Shown here in pieces: positions 16,608-25,331 of a stretch of 64,000 bases of DNA (position 1 is its first letter; every line of letters begins with the position of its first letter). The DNA lies in contig NZ_ONZF01000001.1 in NCBI RefSeq assembly GCF_900302445.1, positions 310,001 to 374,000 of the forward strand. Reading direction: 5' to 3'. The notes under the pieces are model-generated. The model was given only the letters and a program-made list of their open reading frames with translations. It did not search any database and had not been told where the DNA came from. The DNA comes from Palleronia abyssalis (GTDB lineage: Bacteria; Pseudomonadota; Alphaproteobacteria; Rhodobacterales; Rhodobacteraceae). The translations under genes were made by a program, and so were the position numbers.

Positions 16608-17273
16608 ATGACATCTGCCAGGACTATTCGTTTCGGGGCCTTTTTGGCGCTCGCCCTGGCGGGTGTCGCGGTGGTCGTCTTCTGGGACGCGCCCGTGATC
16701 GCCGACCTCCGCAGCCTTGCCGAACGCGAGAATATCGAAAGGTTGGTCGCCCGCGCCGGAGCTTGGGGCCCTGCCGTGATTGTCCTGGCGATGATCGTGG
16801 CGGTCGTCGCGTCGCCGATCCCCAGCGCGCCGATCGCCATGGCGGCGGGTGCCGCATACGGTCACGTCTACGGCACCATGCTGGTCGTTGCGGGGGCCGA
16901 AACCGGTGCCCTGATCGCGTTTGCACTGGCCCGCTTCCTCGGCCGGGAAACGATCCGGCGCTGGCTTGGCGACGGCGTCGAACGCGGCCTTGTCGGGTCG
17001 CAAAACGCATTGACGCTGGCGGTCTTTCTCAGCCGTCTCATGCCCTTCGTTTCGTTCGATATCGTCAGCTATGCCGCGGGCCTCAGCGCGATCCATTTCT
17101 GGCGCTTCGCCGTCGCGACCCTGGCCGGGATCGTGCCCGCCAGTTTCGTCCTGTCGCATCTGGGCACGGCGGCGATGAGCGGCGGCGATCCGATGACCTG
17201 GGTCATCGCGGCCCTTGGGCTGGTGACGGGCCTTCCCCTGATCTGGGCAGTTCTCCGGCGCAGACGGGGCTAA
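16608..17273 (+). CDS. TVP38/TMEM64 (DedA-like) family membrane protein
   Basis: A 221-residue inner-membrane protein with five or six hydrophobic segments. It has the family core: a re-entrant helix with PIPSAPIAMAAGAAYG, then GAETGALIAFALARFLG, and later SRLMPFVSFDIVSYAAGL. These SNARE-associated proteins act as lipid or ion transporters, and several are linked to metal resistance (for example in mer or selenite loci). It starts 13 bases after the beta-propeller stop. The choice of ATG at 16608 avoids overlap with that gene. Confidence 0.84.
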   Translation: MTSARTIRFGAFLALALAGVAVVVFWDAPVIADLRSLAERENIERLVARAGAWGPAVIVLAMIVAVVASPIPSAPIAMAAGAAYGHVYGTMLVVAGAETGALIAFALARFLGRETIRRWLGDGVERGLVGSQNALTLAVFLSRLMPFVSFDIVSYAAGLSAIHFWRFAVATLAGIVPASFVLSHLGTAAMSGGDPMTWVIAALGLVTGLPLIWAVLRRRRG

Positions 17274-17367
17274 GGCTGCCGGCCTGTCGCGCGTGGCGAT
17301 ATTTTGTTCGGCGAATAAGTATCCGTCCGCATACCAAGAACAGCTTTGTCAATTCACAGGTTCACCC

Positions 17368-17949
17368 GTGCCCCACGATCCCGACACGATGTCTCTGCTC
17401 ATTTCCATCGGTCACTGGCTGATCGGCGCGTTCTCGTTTCCCATCGCGGCGCTCGTCGTTTAGCAGGCGCAGCGGCGCGACGCGGCGGTTCCCGGGATCG
17501 GCATCCCGCTCCTTCTTTTGGCGGCGGGGGCGACGCTTGCACTTTACATCGTCTTTCAAGCCGGCGTCGACGATGCCCTTCTGATGCTGCACTGGGCTCT
17601 GCGCTAGCCGCAACAGCTTCATCACTTTGCGTTCGCGACATTGATTGCCGCCACGGGCGCGGGCGAATGGAAAGCGGGGCCTCGAGGGGGCCGTGCAACC
17701 CTGGTCTGGCCCATTGGCTACATAATTCTGGGAGCCACGTTCATCGTCCATGAACAGATCGGCAGCAACGCTCACGCCAAATGGCTTTATCATATGGCTC
17801 TGGGGGTGATGATCATAATGGCGGGAGCGCTGCGACTTGCGCAGCGTCGCGGATGGCTTCCTTGGCGGCGCGCCGGACTGGGGTTTGCGGCTTTGCTGTG
17901 CCCGATCGTTATCGTGCTGATTTCATATCGCGAAACCATGTCGCTGTAA
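17368..17949 (+). pseudogene. Membrane protein gene interrupted by two in-frame amber codons
   Basis: One reading frame runs from GTG 17368 to TAA 17949 and would encode about 193 residues with five to six hydrophobic segments. It is broken by TAG at 17461 and TAG at 17605. Sequence on both sides stays protein-like in the same frame (LIGAFSFPIAALVV before the first stop, LLLLAAGATLALYIVF between, WPIGYIILGATFIVHEQ after). Both stops sit where a CAG glutamine codon would fit. I know no family for it. The last 102 codons could be re-initiated at TTG 17641. It probably was the third gene of the beta-propeller operon. Confidence 0.55.
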
Positions 17950-17990
17950 GCGACACTTTGCATCTCTCGAAACCGTGACACGATGGGCAT

Positions 17991-18021
17991 TTGAGCTTCC
18001 AGTGCTGGAAGGCCCATTTGC
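17991..18021 (+). promoter_or_regulatory. CueR/MerR-type promoter of the DUF411 gene
   Basis: TTGAGC (17991-17996), a 19-base spacer with the dyad CTTCCAGTGCTGGAAG, then ATTTGC (18016-18021). It is about 180 bases upstream of the coding start, leaving a long leader with no obvious gene. Confidence 0.68.
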
Positions 18022-18199
18022 CCTTCCATGACCAATTGGCACGAGAGTCGTATGGTCACCGCCGCGATCCGCGATGTGTTCGATGCCGTCGATGGCAACG
18101 GCGGCCCTCTCTGCTCCGCCCGGTTCTTCCCCGGATCCAGTCCGACACACCCGCAACCGCCCACTCGATCTCAAATCCACTGAACGAAAGACGCAATCC

Positions 18200-18652
18200 A
18201 TGAAAAAAGCCCTTCTCATCGCATCCTTCAGCATTCTCGCGGCCACGACCGCCACCGCCGAAACGGCCATGACGGTATTCAAGGATCCCAATTGCGGATG
18301 CTGCACAGCCTGGGCGGATCACATGCAGGACGCCGGATTCGACATCACGATCCGGGAGCTTGAATACGACGCGATGCGCGCACACAAGGCGTCCGTCGGT
18401 GTTCCCGAGGACGCCGTGGCCTGCCATACCGCGATGATCGGCGACTTCGTGATCGAAGGCCATGTTCCTGCCGAAGACATCAGGCACGTGCTGGCCAATT
18501 ACCCGGATGCAAGCGGTGTCGCCGTCCCGGGCATGCCCATGGGATCACCGGGCATGGGTCAGATGACGCCCGATACCGTGTTCGATGTGGTCCTTCTGCG
18601 GGATGGCGATATCGGTCAGGTGGTGACGTCGTATCCCACGGACGGGAACTGA
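18200..18652 (+). CDS. DUF411 / CopG-like periplasmic copper protein
   Basis: A 150-residue exported protein with a signal peptide (residues 1-20), then the DUF411 thioredoxin-like fold. The metal/redox motif PNCGCC (Cys32, Cys34, Cys35) is present, and later come a conserved Cys-His (VACHTAMIG) and EGHVPAEDI. Characterised CopG proteins of this family bind copper clusters through these residues and interconvert Cu(I)/Cu(II). A Met-rich patch (PGMPMGSPGMGQM) near residues 114-126 adds possible Cu(I) ligands. The ATG at 18200 starts at the signal peptide. It has its own CueR-type promoter. Confidence 0.88.
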   Translation: MKKALLIASFSILAATTATAETAMTVFKDPNCGCCTAWADHMQDAGFDITIRELEYDAMRAHKASVGVPEDAVACHTAMIGDFVIEGHVPAEDIRHVLANYPDASGVAVPGMPMGSPGMGQMTPDTVFDVVLLRDGDIGQVVTSYPTDGN

Positions 18653-18826
18653 TCTGGTAGCCGCGATCCCTGAAGGACGCCGTTTCGCGGTGTCCCGCGC
18701 CGCACACTTGGCGCTTCGGGCTTACCGTTGACCACCTGCGCACGCGGGGCCGCCCCCGATCCGCGGCGATCCTGCGGGTCGGCTTGACCGGACCGGTCAG
18801 GCCGCCTGGCCCGGATCGCGCGACCA

Positions 18827-18848
18827 AACCTTCCAGCGATGGAACCTT
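18827..18848 (+). promoter_or_regulatory. Degenerate CueR-like dyad before the complex I-like operon
   Basis: The sequence AACCTTCCAGCGATGGAACC has the same TTCCA-n4-TGGAA core as the seven copper promoters, but the -35 position reads CAAACC instead of TTGACC. It lies about 80 bases upstream of the NuoA-like gene. It may be a weak or decayed site. Confidence 0.3.
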
Positions 18849-18929
18849 TTTCCAGCGTTTTCCAAGCTTTAGCGGGAACTTTCGCACGCCCGCAGGTTTG
18901 ACGGGTAAATCGACAGGGTATGCCGCGAC

Positions 18930-19265
18930 ATGCAGACGGTCATCGTGATACTCGGATGGACGGCCCTCGCGGTGCTGTTGGCGCGCGCGATGCAACCCGT
19001 CGCGGACAGCACCGCGCCGCAGGCGATGCCTTTTCTGGGCGGGGGGACGCCCGACACCCATGCCTGGCAACGCTATCACTTCCGCCCCTATTCCATGGCC
19101 CTTCTGTTCGTCGCCTTCGAAATGGAGATGATGTTCATGTATCCATGGGCTGTGGTCTTCGTCTCCGAAGGGATCAAGGCGCTGGCCGAGATGGGCATGT
19201 TCCTGGCGATCCTGTCTGTGGGCATCCTTTATGGTTGGCGCGAAGGGATCTTCCGATGGCAATGA
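18930..19265 (+). CDS. NuoA-like subunit of a complex I-like membrane arm
   Basis: A 111-residue protein with three hydrophobic segments (about 3-20, 53-77, 82-102), matching NuoA/NDH-3. The family sequence between helix one and two is shortened, but YHFRPYSMALLFVAFEMEMMFMYPWAVVF carries the typical acidic residues of helix two. In complex I this subunit helps seal the quinone cavity at the joint between the arms. It is the first of eight tightly packed genes. A second ORF overlaps this frame upstream but is a shadow. Confidence 0.82.
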   Translation: MQTVIVILGWTALAVLLARAMQPVADSTAPQAMPFLGGGTPDTHAWQRYHFRPYSMALLFVAFEMEMMFMYPWAVVFVSEGIKALAEMGMFLAILSVGILYGWREGIFRWQ

Positions 19266-20167
19266 CTCGTCTTGCCCGTTGGGCGGCGCGGTCGCCCGCG
19301 CCCGTCTTCGCCGCCATCGGCCCCGGTCGGCAGGCCGAAACCGAGCGTCTGCTTGCCCGGCCCGGCCTGCGCCGGGCCGCGACCCCGCGCGATGCGGCGA
19401 TCCTGCTGGTCGCCGGCGATCTGCCGGGCGACACGGCAGAGGCGCTGTCCCATGTGCACGACCAGCTTCCCCATCCGCGGGCCACGCTGCGGTGGCAGGC
19501 GGATGCCCCAGATGCCATCGCGGCGCGGATCGAAACGGCATGGCGCGATATTTGCGCGGGCGAACGGGACGAAGACGATCATCTGCCGGACGAGCCGCCG
19601 AACGCGTGGAAGGGCATCGGCCCCCACGGTCAGGGCGGCAAGGGGATGATGGGCGGCACGCCCTACGGGCGGCCCATGGCCATGACCGGCACGGACATTC
19701 GCGACGGGCTGCGACTCGACCGGTACACGGCGCGGTTCGGTCCGTTCCTGCCGATGCTGCCGCCGGGGCTGGTGCTTCAGGTGACGCTGCAAGGGGACGT
19801 GATCTGCGACCTTGACGTGCAAGCACCACCCCTCGCCCAGGCGGCAGATGCCGATGCGCCCGATCTCTGCGCGGCGCGGATGCTGCGGCTGCTGGGTCTG
19901 GACCGCGCCGCCCACCGCGTGATGCACGGGCAATCCGCCCGCGCGCTGTGGCTGCGGGGCGCGGTGCCGAAACGGATCGGCAGGATCGACGGCACCTCCG
20001 CACGCGACCGACTGATCGCCTGGCTGGCGGGCGACACGGTGTCGGTCGCGCCCCCCGATCTGCCCGCGCTGTTGCACGGTGCCGAATGGGCCGAGGCCAT
20101 GCTGATCCTCGCGTCCCTGCCCCCATCGGCACTCATCCGTGCCGCGCGCGGCGTGGAGGCTGCATGA
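19256..20167 (+). CDS. Unusual NuoB/NuoD-like soluble subunit without Fe-S cysteines
   Basis: A 303-residue soluble protein starting at ATG 19256, overlapping the NuoA-like gene by 10 bases. The first 100 residues recall NuoB: RDAAILLVAGDLPGDTAEAL and the following DQLPHPR fit the NuoB core. The next part, around GPHGQGGKGMMGGTPYGRPM and RFGPFLPMLPPGLVLQVTL, recalls the N-terminal sheet of NuoD or hydrogenase large subunits. The cysteines that bind cluster N2 in NuoB are missing; the few Cys present are scattered. I infer a degenerate adaptor replacing NuoB, C and D. The comparison is from memory and needs a profile search. Confidence 0.55.
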   Translation: MAMTRLARWAARSPAPVFAAIGPGRQAETERLLARPGLRRAATPRDAAILLVAGDLPGDTAEALSHVHDQLPHPRATLRWQADAPDAIAARIETAWRDICAGERDEDDHLPDEPPNAWKGIGPHGQGGKGMMGGTPYGRPMAMTGTDIRDGLRLDRYTARFGPFLPMLPPGLVLQVTLQGDVICDLDVQAPPLAQAADADAPDLCAARMLRLLGLDRAAHRVMHGQSARALWLRGAVPKRIGRIDGTSARDRLIAWLAGDTVSVAPPDLPALLHGAEWAEAMLILASLPPSALIRAARGVEAA

Positions 20168-21024
20168 CGGCGCTTCTGACCCTCGCGGTCCTTGCGACCT
20201 TGCTCGGCGGGACGCTGTTCGCCGTCGCCCTCGACCGTGCCTATCTGCCGCTCCTCGCGCTCTTCACTCGCCAGCGGGTCGAGACCGAGGCTCCCGACCG
20301 CCTGAACCGCGATCTGGCCCCCGCCTGGTATCTGGCGCTGGCCGCCATCGGCATCGCCGTCGTCCCCTTCGCGCCGGATCTGGCGCTGATCGACAGCCCG
20401 GTGGGCATCGTGATCTGGGGCAGTTGCGAAGCCCTGATCGTCCTCACCGTCTTCCTGCACGGCTGGTCGCCCAACGCGCCCTTTCCGCTGATCGGGGCCT
20501 ATCGCTATGCCGCCATCGGGCTGCCGGTGATGCTGCCCTCGATGTTCGTGCTGATCGCCGCCGCCCTGCCCGCCGAAAGCCTGTCGCTGGTCGCCATCGT
20601 CGACAGCCAGCGCGAGGTCTGGAACGTGATCCGCCAGCCGCTGGGCCTGCCGCTGTTCATGGTGGTTGCCCTGGCGATGACCCTGCGCGGCCCGATGGAT
20701 TACGCCGACGCCGCCGATATCGCGACGGGCACATCGGCCGAAGACAGCGGCGCCGGTCGCGCCGTCTGGCAGATCGCGCGGCTGGCGATGCTGGTTTCGG
20801 TCTCGGCCATCGCCGCGACGGTGTTTCTGGGCGGACCGCTAGGACCGGTGCTGCCCGGACCGGTCTGGCTGTGGCTGAAGACGGGCGCGCTGATGGCGCT
20901 GACCGTCTGGATCGGCAACCGCGTGGCGCGGACGACCCCCAGCCGGATGCTAACGATCCTGTGGGTCGTGCTGCTTCCGCTGTCCTTCCTCCACCTTCTG
21001 ATTTCGGGGCTGATCGCGCTATGA
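20164..21024 (+). CDS. NuoH-like membrane subunit, diverged
   Basis: A 286-residue protein with about eight hydrophobic segments, overlapping the upstream stop by 4 bases (ATGA). Position and topology fit NuoH, the subunit that forms the quinone chamber. The usual acidic loop (R-x-PFDL-x-EAESELV-x-GY) reads RGPMDYADAADIATGTSAED, so most of the glutamates that line the quinone/proton path are lost. This suggests altered or no quinone chemistry. The C-terminal helix pair (TILWVVLLPLSFLHLLISG) is typical. Confidence 0.72.
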   Translation: MTALLTLAVLATLLGGTLFAVALDRAYLPLLALFTRQRVETEAPDRLNRDLAPAWYLALAAIGIAVVPFAPDLALIDSPVGIVIWGSCEALIVLTVFLHGWSPNAPFPLIGAYRYAAIGLPVMLPSMFVLIAAALPAESLSLVAIVDSQREVWNVIRQPLGLPLFMVVALAMTLRGPMDYADAADIATGTSAEDSGAGRAVWQIARLAMLVSVSAIAATVFLGGPLGPVLPGPVWLWLKTGALMALTVWIGNRVARTTPSRMLTILWVVLLPLSFLHLLISGLIAL

Positions 21025-21626
21025 CCGACCTCATGATCGCCCTGCTAACAGCCTTTGCCGTCTGGACCGGCTGGCGGGTGTTCCGCGTCGACAGCATGGT
21101 GCGCGCCTCCTTCGCGCTGATGCTGTCCTTCGTCGCGGTGGGCGCAATCGGCGTGCTGCTGTCCGCGCCCTATATCGGTGTGGCGACCGTGTTCATGATG
21201 GCTGTCGAAATGATGGTCATGGCGATCTTCATGGTCATGTTCATGATGAACCCCGCGGGCCTCAATCCGATGGTCATGGTCCACCAGCACCGCCTGTCCA
21301 TCGGCGCCGGCATTGTCGCCTTCATCGGCCTGTCTGCCGCCGTGCTGCTTTCGCCGCTGCCGTCGAACCCGGTCGCCGCCGACACCGACGTCGTCGCGCA
21401 GCTCGGCCACGAACTCCTTGGCCCCTCCATGCTGATCTTTGAGACCGCGGGCGTCACGCTTCTGGCCACGATGGTCGGCGCGGTGATCCTGTCCTCGCGA
21501 CAGGGCCGTTTCGGATCGGCCGACGAAGGATCGCGTCCGCCCGGACTGACCGAGGGCGGCGATCCCGCAGGCCGCCAGCCGGAAGGCGGCGGCGGCCACG
21601 GCCATCACCATCACGAGGGCCATTGA
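21021..21626 (+). CDS. NuoJ-like membrane subunit
   Basis: A 201-residue protein with five hydrophobic segments, overlapping the NuoH-like stop (ATGA). The helix GVATVFMMAVEMMVMAIF contains the conserved glutamate of NuoJ helix three, and the region is extremely Met-rich. A Gly/His-rich cytoplasmic tail (GGGGHGHHHHEGH) at the end is unusual for NuoJ and could bind metal ions. In complex I, NuoJ contributes the pi-bulge helix that transmits quinone-site motions. Confidence 0.76.
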   Translation: MTDLMIALLTAFAVWTGWRVFRVDSMVRASFALMLSFVAVGAIGVLLSAPYIGVATVFMMAVEMMVMAIFMVMFMMNPAGLNPMVMVHQHRLSIGAGIVAFIGLSAAVLLSPLPSNPVAADTDVVAQLGHELLGPSMLIFETAGVTLLATMVGAVILSSRQGRFGSADEGSRPPGLTEGGDPAGRQPEGGGGHGHHHHEGH

Positions 21627-21931
21627 TGACCCTGATCATCGTCCTTCTCGGGGCCGCCGCGCTGATCGGCATCGGACTTTACGGCGCGCTCAGCCAGCAA
21701 AGCTTCGTCATGCTGATGATGGGGCTGGAACTGATGCTGAACGGTGCGCTTCTGGCGATCATCGGCTTCTGGTCCCTGTACCTGGGCGGCATGCCCGAAG
21801 GCCAGCTGCTGGCGATCATCGTGATGGCGGTCATGGCCGTGGAAATGGCGATCGGCTTCGCGCTGATCGTGGCGGTCTATCGCAAGCGGCAGGCCGACAT
21901 GACCGAAAGCATCGGAACGCTGAAGCAATGA
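21626..21931 (+). CDS. NuoK-like membrane subunit
   Basis: A 101-residue protein with three hydrophobic helices. The two NuoK glutamates are present, one in MLMMGLELMLNGALL and one in VMAVMAVEMAIGFAL. These are part of the proton path next to NuoN. The ATG at 21626 shares a base with the stop of the NuoJ-like gene (TGATG). The stop overlaps the start of the NuoL-like gene (ATGA). Its length is normal for the family. Confidence 0.86.
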   Translation: MTLIIVLLGAAALIGIGLYGALSQQSFVMLMMGLELMLNGALLAIIGFWSLYLGGMPEGQLLAIIVMAVMAVEMAIGFALIVAVYRKRQADMTESIGTLKQ

Positions 21932-23853
21932 TCTGGGCGCTAGCATACGTGCCGGTTCTGGCCGGTCTGGCGATCTGGGCCATCGGCGGCACGCGGGCGC
22001 GGCTGGCGACGCTGGGGGCCGGGGCGGCCGCCGCGACGCTCGGCCTGGCGCTGTTTTCGGGCGACCGGACCGGACGCTTCGTCTGGTCTGAGTTGCTCGT
22101 GCTGCAGGCCGCCCTGCCCCCGCTGGCCCATGCCGCGGCCCTTCTCGTGCCCGCGATCCTGCTGCCGATCACGCTCTACGCCGCATCGCACGAAGACGGT
22201 CGCGGCCTGCCCCGCCTCATCGGATTGATGCTGGTCTTCACCGGCGGCATGGAACTGGTCATCGTCGCCGCCGACCTAGTGACGCTGCTGATCGGGTGGG
22301 AAATCGTCGGTGCCTGTTCCTGGGCCCTGATCGGGCACAAGTGGCGGAGCCAAGCACCGGGCCTGTCGGCCAGTTTCGCCTTCGTCCTGACCCGCGCGGG
22401 GGATCTGGGTCTTTTCATCGCGCTGATGGCGACCGTCACCGCGACGGGCAGCGCCAGCTATGGGGCGCTCGGCACGCTCGACGGCTGGCCGCTGTCGCTG
22501 GCCGCGTACGGGCTGCTTCTCGCGGCGGTGTCGAAGGCCGGTCAGGTGCCTTTCGCGCCGTGGCTGTTTCGCGCCATGGACGGACCGACATCCGTGTCCG
22601 CCTTGCTGCACTCGGCCACGATGGTGGCGGCGGGGGCCTACATCCTTGCACGCCTGCATCCCCAGCTTTCGGCGGCACCGGGGTTCGGCCCGGCGGCGAT
22701 GGTGATCGGACTTGCCACCGCGATCCTCGGCGGCGTCGTGGCCCTGCGCCAGACCCACGCCAAGAAGCTGCTGGCCGGATCGACCTCGGCACAGACGGGC
22801 CTGATGATCGCCACAATCGGCGCGGGCTATCCCGGTGTCGCGGTGCTGCACCTGATCGTCCACGCCGCGAGCAAGGGCGCGCTGTTCTGCGCCGCAGGCG
22901 TTGCCCATCGCGTCACCGACACGTTCGATCTGCGCCGGATGGGTCTGGCGCGCGCCCTGCCCGTCACCACGGCCCTCACGGTCATCGCCGCCCTGTCGCT
23001 GGCAGCCGTGCCGCCCCTGTCCGGCGGCTGGAGCAAGGAAGAAGTGGTCAAGGCGCTGGAACATGCAGGGCCGATCTGGGCCGCGGCGATCATCGTCGCA
23101 GGCGGGTTAAGCGCCGCCTACGCCACCCGCTTCGCCATCGCCGCCTTCGGGCCGGGCGAAGATCGGGATAGCACGGTCAAACGGGGCGAGCTGGCCGGGC
23201 TCGCCCTGCTGTCCGGTGCCGTGCTGGCGCTTTCGGCGCTGTGGTGGCCGCCCGTCCACGACGTTGTCGCCGCCCGGATCGGTGCGGACTTGCCCGAAGG
23301 GTCCCGCCTCGGACTTCTCGCGTCGCTTGCCGCCGTGGCGTTCGGTATCCTCGCGGGCCTACGCGCCGCGCGGTCCGATACCGAAGCCCCGGCGATGGAA
23401 TGGCTGGGTCTGCCCGCGCTTTACGAACATGGCCTCATCCGGCCATTCCATGCTCTCGCGATCATGGCCGCGCGGGCGGATGACCGGGTTATTGACTTGA
23501 TTCCGCGCGGCGCGGCGACCGTGGCGATATTCCTTGCCGACGGCCTGTCGCGCGCCGATGACGATACGCTGGACGGGCTCGCGCCGGGCGCGGCCGGGGC
23601 GGCGATGTCGACCGGCGGACAGATCTGGCGCGGCGCTGTCGGGACCGCGGTGCGCGCGACGTCCGGCCTTGCCGCACTGGGTGCCGGTCTGGGCGAACGG
23701 CTGAGCGACCTGATCCCGAACGGCAGCGGACGCATCGCGGGCATGGCGGGCGCGGACCTGCGACGGCTTCAGACCGGGCTTGCGCATCACTACTACTCCA
23801 TTCTCGTGGCGGGCTTTGCCTTGGCCGTGGGGCTGTTAATTTTCGGAGGCTGA
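21928..23853 (+). CDS. NuoL-like antiporter-type subunit
   Basis: A 641-residue protein with about 14-16 transmembrane helices. Key proton-path residues are visible: Glu125 in LIGWEIVGACSWALIG (helix 5) and Lys203 in AAVSKAGQVPFAPWLF (helix 7). The conserved DGPTSVSALLHSATMVAAGAY region is intact. A C-terminal extension with amphipathic character fits the lateral HL helix and a final membrane anchor (YYSILVAGFALAVGLLIFGG). This makes it NuoL rather than an Mrp subunit. It starts inside the stop of the NuoK-like gene. Confidence 0.9.
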   Translation: MIWALAYVPVLAGLAIWAIGGTRARLATLGAGAAAATLGLALFSGDRTGRFVWSELLVLQAALPPLAHAAALLVPAILLPITLYAASHEDGRGLPRLIGLMLVFTGGMELVIVAADLVTLLIGWEIVGACSWALIGHKWRSQAPGLSASFAFVLTRAGDLGLFIALMATVTATGSASYGALGTLDGWPLSLAAYGLLLAAVSKAGQVPFAPWLFRAMDGPTSVSALLHSATMVAAGAYILARLHPQLSAAPGFGPAAMVIGLATAILGGVVALRQTHAKKLLAGSTSAQTGLMIATIGAGYPGVAVLHLIVHAASKGALFCAAGVAHRVTDTFDLRRMGLARALPVTTALTVIAALSLAAVPPLSGGWSKEEVVKALEHAGPIWAAAIIVAGGLSAAYATRFAIAAFGPGEDRDSTVKRGELAGLALLSGAVLALSALWWPPVHDVVAARIGADLPEGSRLGLLASLAAVAFGILAGLRAARSDTEAPAMEWLGLPALYEHGLIRPFHALAIMAARADDRVIDLIPRGAATVAIFLADGLSRADDDTLDGLAPGAAGAAMSTGGQIWRGAVGTAVRATSGLAALGAGLGERLSDLIPNGSGRIAGMAGADLRRLQTGLAHHYYSILVAGFALAVGLLIFGG

Positions 23854-23857
23854 ACCC

Positions 23858-25330
23858 GTGCTGACACTTGCCATTCTTATCCCGCTGCTGGCGTCCCTGG
23901 TCCTAGCCTTCGTCCCCTTAGGCGAGGTCGCATCGCGCTGGACCGCCACCGGGGCCGCCGCACTGTCGCTTGTGGCTCTGGTGATCGTCTGGGCGGGCGG
24001 CGGCGACGGCTTTCGCGCCGTGGCCGAAGTGCCGTGGATCCCGACCCTCGGGATCGCCTGGCGCGTGGGCGTCGACGGCATGTCGCTGGCGCTGGCGCTG
24101 ATGAGCGCGCTGATCTTCGTCGCCGCGACCGCCTGGCCGCTGAAGCTGCACGATGCGCGCGCCTACTACGCCTGGATGGCGTTCCTTGCGGGCGTGTCCA
24201 TCGGTCTCTTCGTCACGCTCGACCTGATCGTCTTTTACGTGTTCTTCGATCTCAGCCTTGTCGGCATGTATTTCCTCATCGGTCGCTGGGGCCATGGCGA
24301 CGCGCAGCATGCGGCGCTCAAATTCTTCGTCTATACGCTCGCGGGCTCGCTGCTGATCCTGATCGGGATCATCGTGCTGGCGCTGAACATGCCGACACTG
24401 ACCTTCGACATGCGCGCGATGATCGACAGCCCGCCGCTGGCCGCCGCGGGGATGGTGCCCGGTCTGGTGTTCCTCGCCTTCGTCATCGGCTTCGGGATCA
24501 AGACGCCGGTTTTCCCGGTCCATACCTGGCTGCCGCCCGCCCATGTCAACGCGCCGGGGCCCGCCTCGGCCATCCTGGCGGGCGTGCTGCTGAAGATGGG
24601 CACCTACGGGCTGATCCGCATCCCGCTGCAGATGATGCCCGACACCTTCGCCCGCTGGGCCCTGCCGCTGGCGATCGTCGGCGTAATCTCGATCCTCTGG
24701 GGCAGCATCGTCGCCTTCGCCCAAGACAACCTGAAGCGTCGCATCGCCTACACCTCGGTCAACCACATGGGCTACACCGTTCTGGGCATCGCGGTGGCGG
24801 GATCCGCGCTGGGGTCCGAGACCGCACGCCAGCTGGCCATGACCGGCGCGGTGGTCGAGATGATCGCCCACGGCCTGATCACGGGCGCATTGTTCCTGAT
24901 CGCGGGCGCAGTCTGGCAGCGGACCGGGGATTACCACCTGCCCAATTTCGGCGGGTTGGCGGGCCCCGCCCCGCGGCTGACGGGTGCGGCCACGCTGGCG
25001 GCCTTTGCGTCGCTGGGCCTGCCGGGTCTGGCCGGTTTCGTGGCCGAGCTGCACATCTTCCTCGGTGCCTTCGGCGTCTATCCCTGGCTGGCGGCCATCG
25101 GTCTTCTGGGTATCCTGATCACCGCCGCGCTGTTCCTCCGGATGTTGCGGCAGATGTTCTTCGGCGACCTGCCGAAAGAACGCGCGGGTTTCACCGATCT
25201 CGACAGGACCGAAACGGCGCTTTTGGCGGGCGTGCTGATCCTCGTCGTGCTGATCGGTATCTGGCCCACATGGCTGTTGTCTCTCATCGACGCCGCTTCC
25301 CTGATCCCGACCCCCGGCGCGGGGGGCTGA
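23858..25330 (+). CDS. NuoM-like antiporter-type subunit
   Basis: A 490-residue protein with about 14 helices, starting with GTG at 23858, 4 bases after the NuoL-like gene. The helix-7 lysine region GFGIKTPVFPVHTWLPPAHV is clear. Two usual acidic residues are altered: helix 5 reads FFDLSLVGMYFLI (Asp in place of Glu), and the loop reads PAHVNAPGPAS where DAHVEAPT is normal. Proton translocation is still plausible. Its length is typical for NuoM. Confidence 0.88.
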   Translation: MLTLAILIPLLASLVLAFVPLGEVASRWTATGAAALSLVALVIVWAGGGDGFRAVAEVPWIPTLGIAWRVGVDGMSLALALMSALIFVAATAWPLKLHDARAYYAWMAFLAGVSIGLFVTLDLIVFYVFFDLSLVGMYFLIGRWGHGDAQHAALKFFVYTLAGSLLILIGIIVLALNMPTLTFDMRAMIDSPPLAAAGMVPGLVFLAFVIGFGIKTPVFPVHTWLPPAHVNAPGPASAILAGVLLKMGTYGLIRIPLQMMPDTFARWALPLAIVGVISILWGSIVAFAQDNLKRRIAYTSVNHMGYTVLGIAVAGSALGSETARQLAMTGAVVEMIAHGLITGALFLIAGAVWQRTGDYHLPNFGGLAGPAPRLTGAATLAAFASLGLPGLAGFVAELHIFLGAFGVYPWLAAIGLLGILITAALFLRMLRQMFFGDLPKERAGFTDLDRTETALLAGVLILVVLIGIWPTWLLSLIDAASLIPTPGAGG

Positions 25331-25331
25331 C

